This document shows, piece by piece, positions 23,657 to 23,892 of a DNA stretch of 23,892 bases. The stretch's first letter is position 1; every line of letters begins with the position of its first letter. Origin of the DNA: CALZJC01 sp041574955 (GTDB lineage Bacteria; Acidobacteriota; Thermoanaerobaculia; Multivoradales; JAHEKO01); the NCBI GenBank assembly GCA_041574955.1, contig JBFGNS010000059.1, forward strand, positions 1-23,892. The letters are read 5' to 3'. Both the position numbers and the translations under genes were made by a program. Below the pieces are notes generated by a model. It was given only the letters and a program-made list of their open reading frames with translations. It searched no databases and was not told the origin of the DNA.

Positions 23657-23892
23657 GCCGGCCGCGCGGCGCGGCGCCGTCCGGGCCGGCGGAAGCGCCG
23701 GCCGACCCGGTGATACGCGACGAGATCCGGCAGGAGCTCGAAGGCAACCTGCTGCCGTTCTGGCGCGAGCGCTGCCTCGACCGGGAGGCCGGCGGCTTCA
23801 TCGGCGAGATGGCGCACGACGGCGCGGTGCGCGCCGGCGCCGACAAGGGTCTGGTCCTGAACGCCCGGCTGCTGTGGAGCTTCTCGGCGCTC
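23653..23892 (+). CDS. AGE-family 2-epimerase (cellobiose/mannobiose 2-epimerase or mannose isomerase type), 3' truncated
   Basis: 80 codons are visible before the window ends. IRDEIRQELEGNLLPFWRERCLDREAGG matches the first helix pair of N-acylglucosamine 2-epimerase (AGE) proteins, including the 'FW' and 'D..GGF' marks, and the DKGLVLNARLLWSFSAL segment is the conserved 'K..w.qaR.lw.fs' element. These (alpha/alpha)6 enzymes epimerise C2 of a reducing-end sugar in the cytoplasm. The GTG at 23653 overlaps the symporter TGA (GTGA); a second GTG at 23710 just before IRDE is an alternative that drops a Pro/Ala-rich tail. Co-transcription with a sugar symporter suggests it acts on the imported disaccharide. 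Confidence 0.8.
   Translation, partial: MSRPRGAAPSGPAEAPADPVIRDEIRQELEGNLLPFWRERCLDREAGGFIGEMAHDGAVRAGADKGLVLNARLLWSFSAL

Noticed and set aside
1..23892. CRISPR arrays, tRNA or rRNA genes, transposases, phage genes
   Set aside because: I saw no regularly spaced repeats, no cloverleaf or rRNA-like sequence and no integrase or transposase motifs; the only repeat element is the inverted-repeat unit at 1462-1642.

Overview
This is a GC-rich (roughly 70 %) bacterial window packed with carbohydrate-degradation genes. It holds 15 protein genes I consider real, plus a possible 19-codon leader peptide. Spacing is tight, and there are GTG and TTG starts, Tat signals and ATGA/GTGA overlaps. Gene content (a DUF2378/V4R-like protein, GMC plus 'gluconate 2-dehydrogenase subunit 3', DUF1080, an NHS-family permease, SSS plus AGE) suggests an environmental saccharolytic bacterium, most like Acidobacteriota. 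Myxococcota, Gemmatimonadota or Planctomycetota cannot be excluded; no rRNA or tRNA is present to settle it.

Layout. (A) 1-2066, plus strand: a GH30 beta-glycosidase cut by the left edge, a ~180-bp intergenic element bounded by inverted repeats, and a small VOC-fold protein. (B) 2177-7098, minus strand: a cytoplasmic 1142-aa GH94-like glycoside phosphorylase followed by a GPH sugar:cation symporter. A LacI-family-type operator lies about 90 bp upstream. (C) 7379-9084, plus strand: a DUF2378/V4R-like protein and a secreted GH5-like glycosidase. (D) 9081-18446, a divergent block. On the minus strand are a secreted DUF1080 (3-keto-disaccharide hydrolase fold) protein and a cytoplasmic Gfo/Idh/MocA oxidoreductase. 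On the plus strand are a Tat-exported small dehydrogenase subunit, a GMC flavoprotein, a Tat-exported TIM-barrel sugar isomerase/lyase-like protein, a secreted sandwich-plus-propeller protein, a second TIM barrel without a signal, and an NHS-family permease. (E) 18443-23892: a secreted 1066-aa clan GH-A-like glycosidase on the minus strand, divergent from an SSS symporter and an AGE-family 2-epimerase that runs off the right edge.

How they may work together. Blocks A, B, C and E look like conventional beta-glycan use: secreted GH30, GH5-like and GH-A enzymes release oligosaccharides, GPH and SSS carriers import them, and a phosphorylase and a 2-epimerase process them inside. Block D looks like a different, oxidation-first strategy: C3 oxidation of a glycoside in the periplasm by GMC/subunit 3, cleavage of the 3-keto-glycoside by DUF1080 and/or the exported TIM barrel, uptake by the NHS permease, then reduction and isomerisation in the cytoplasm. 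This assignment is inferred from family membership and predicted location; nothing in the sequence proves the substrate. Block D is closed at both ends by convergent overlaps in which one CTAG tetranucleotide supplies both stop codons (9081-9084 and 18443-18446).
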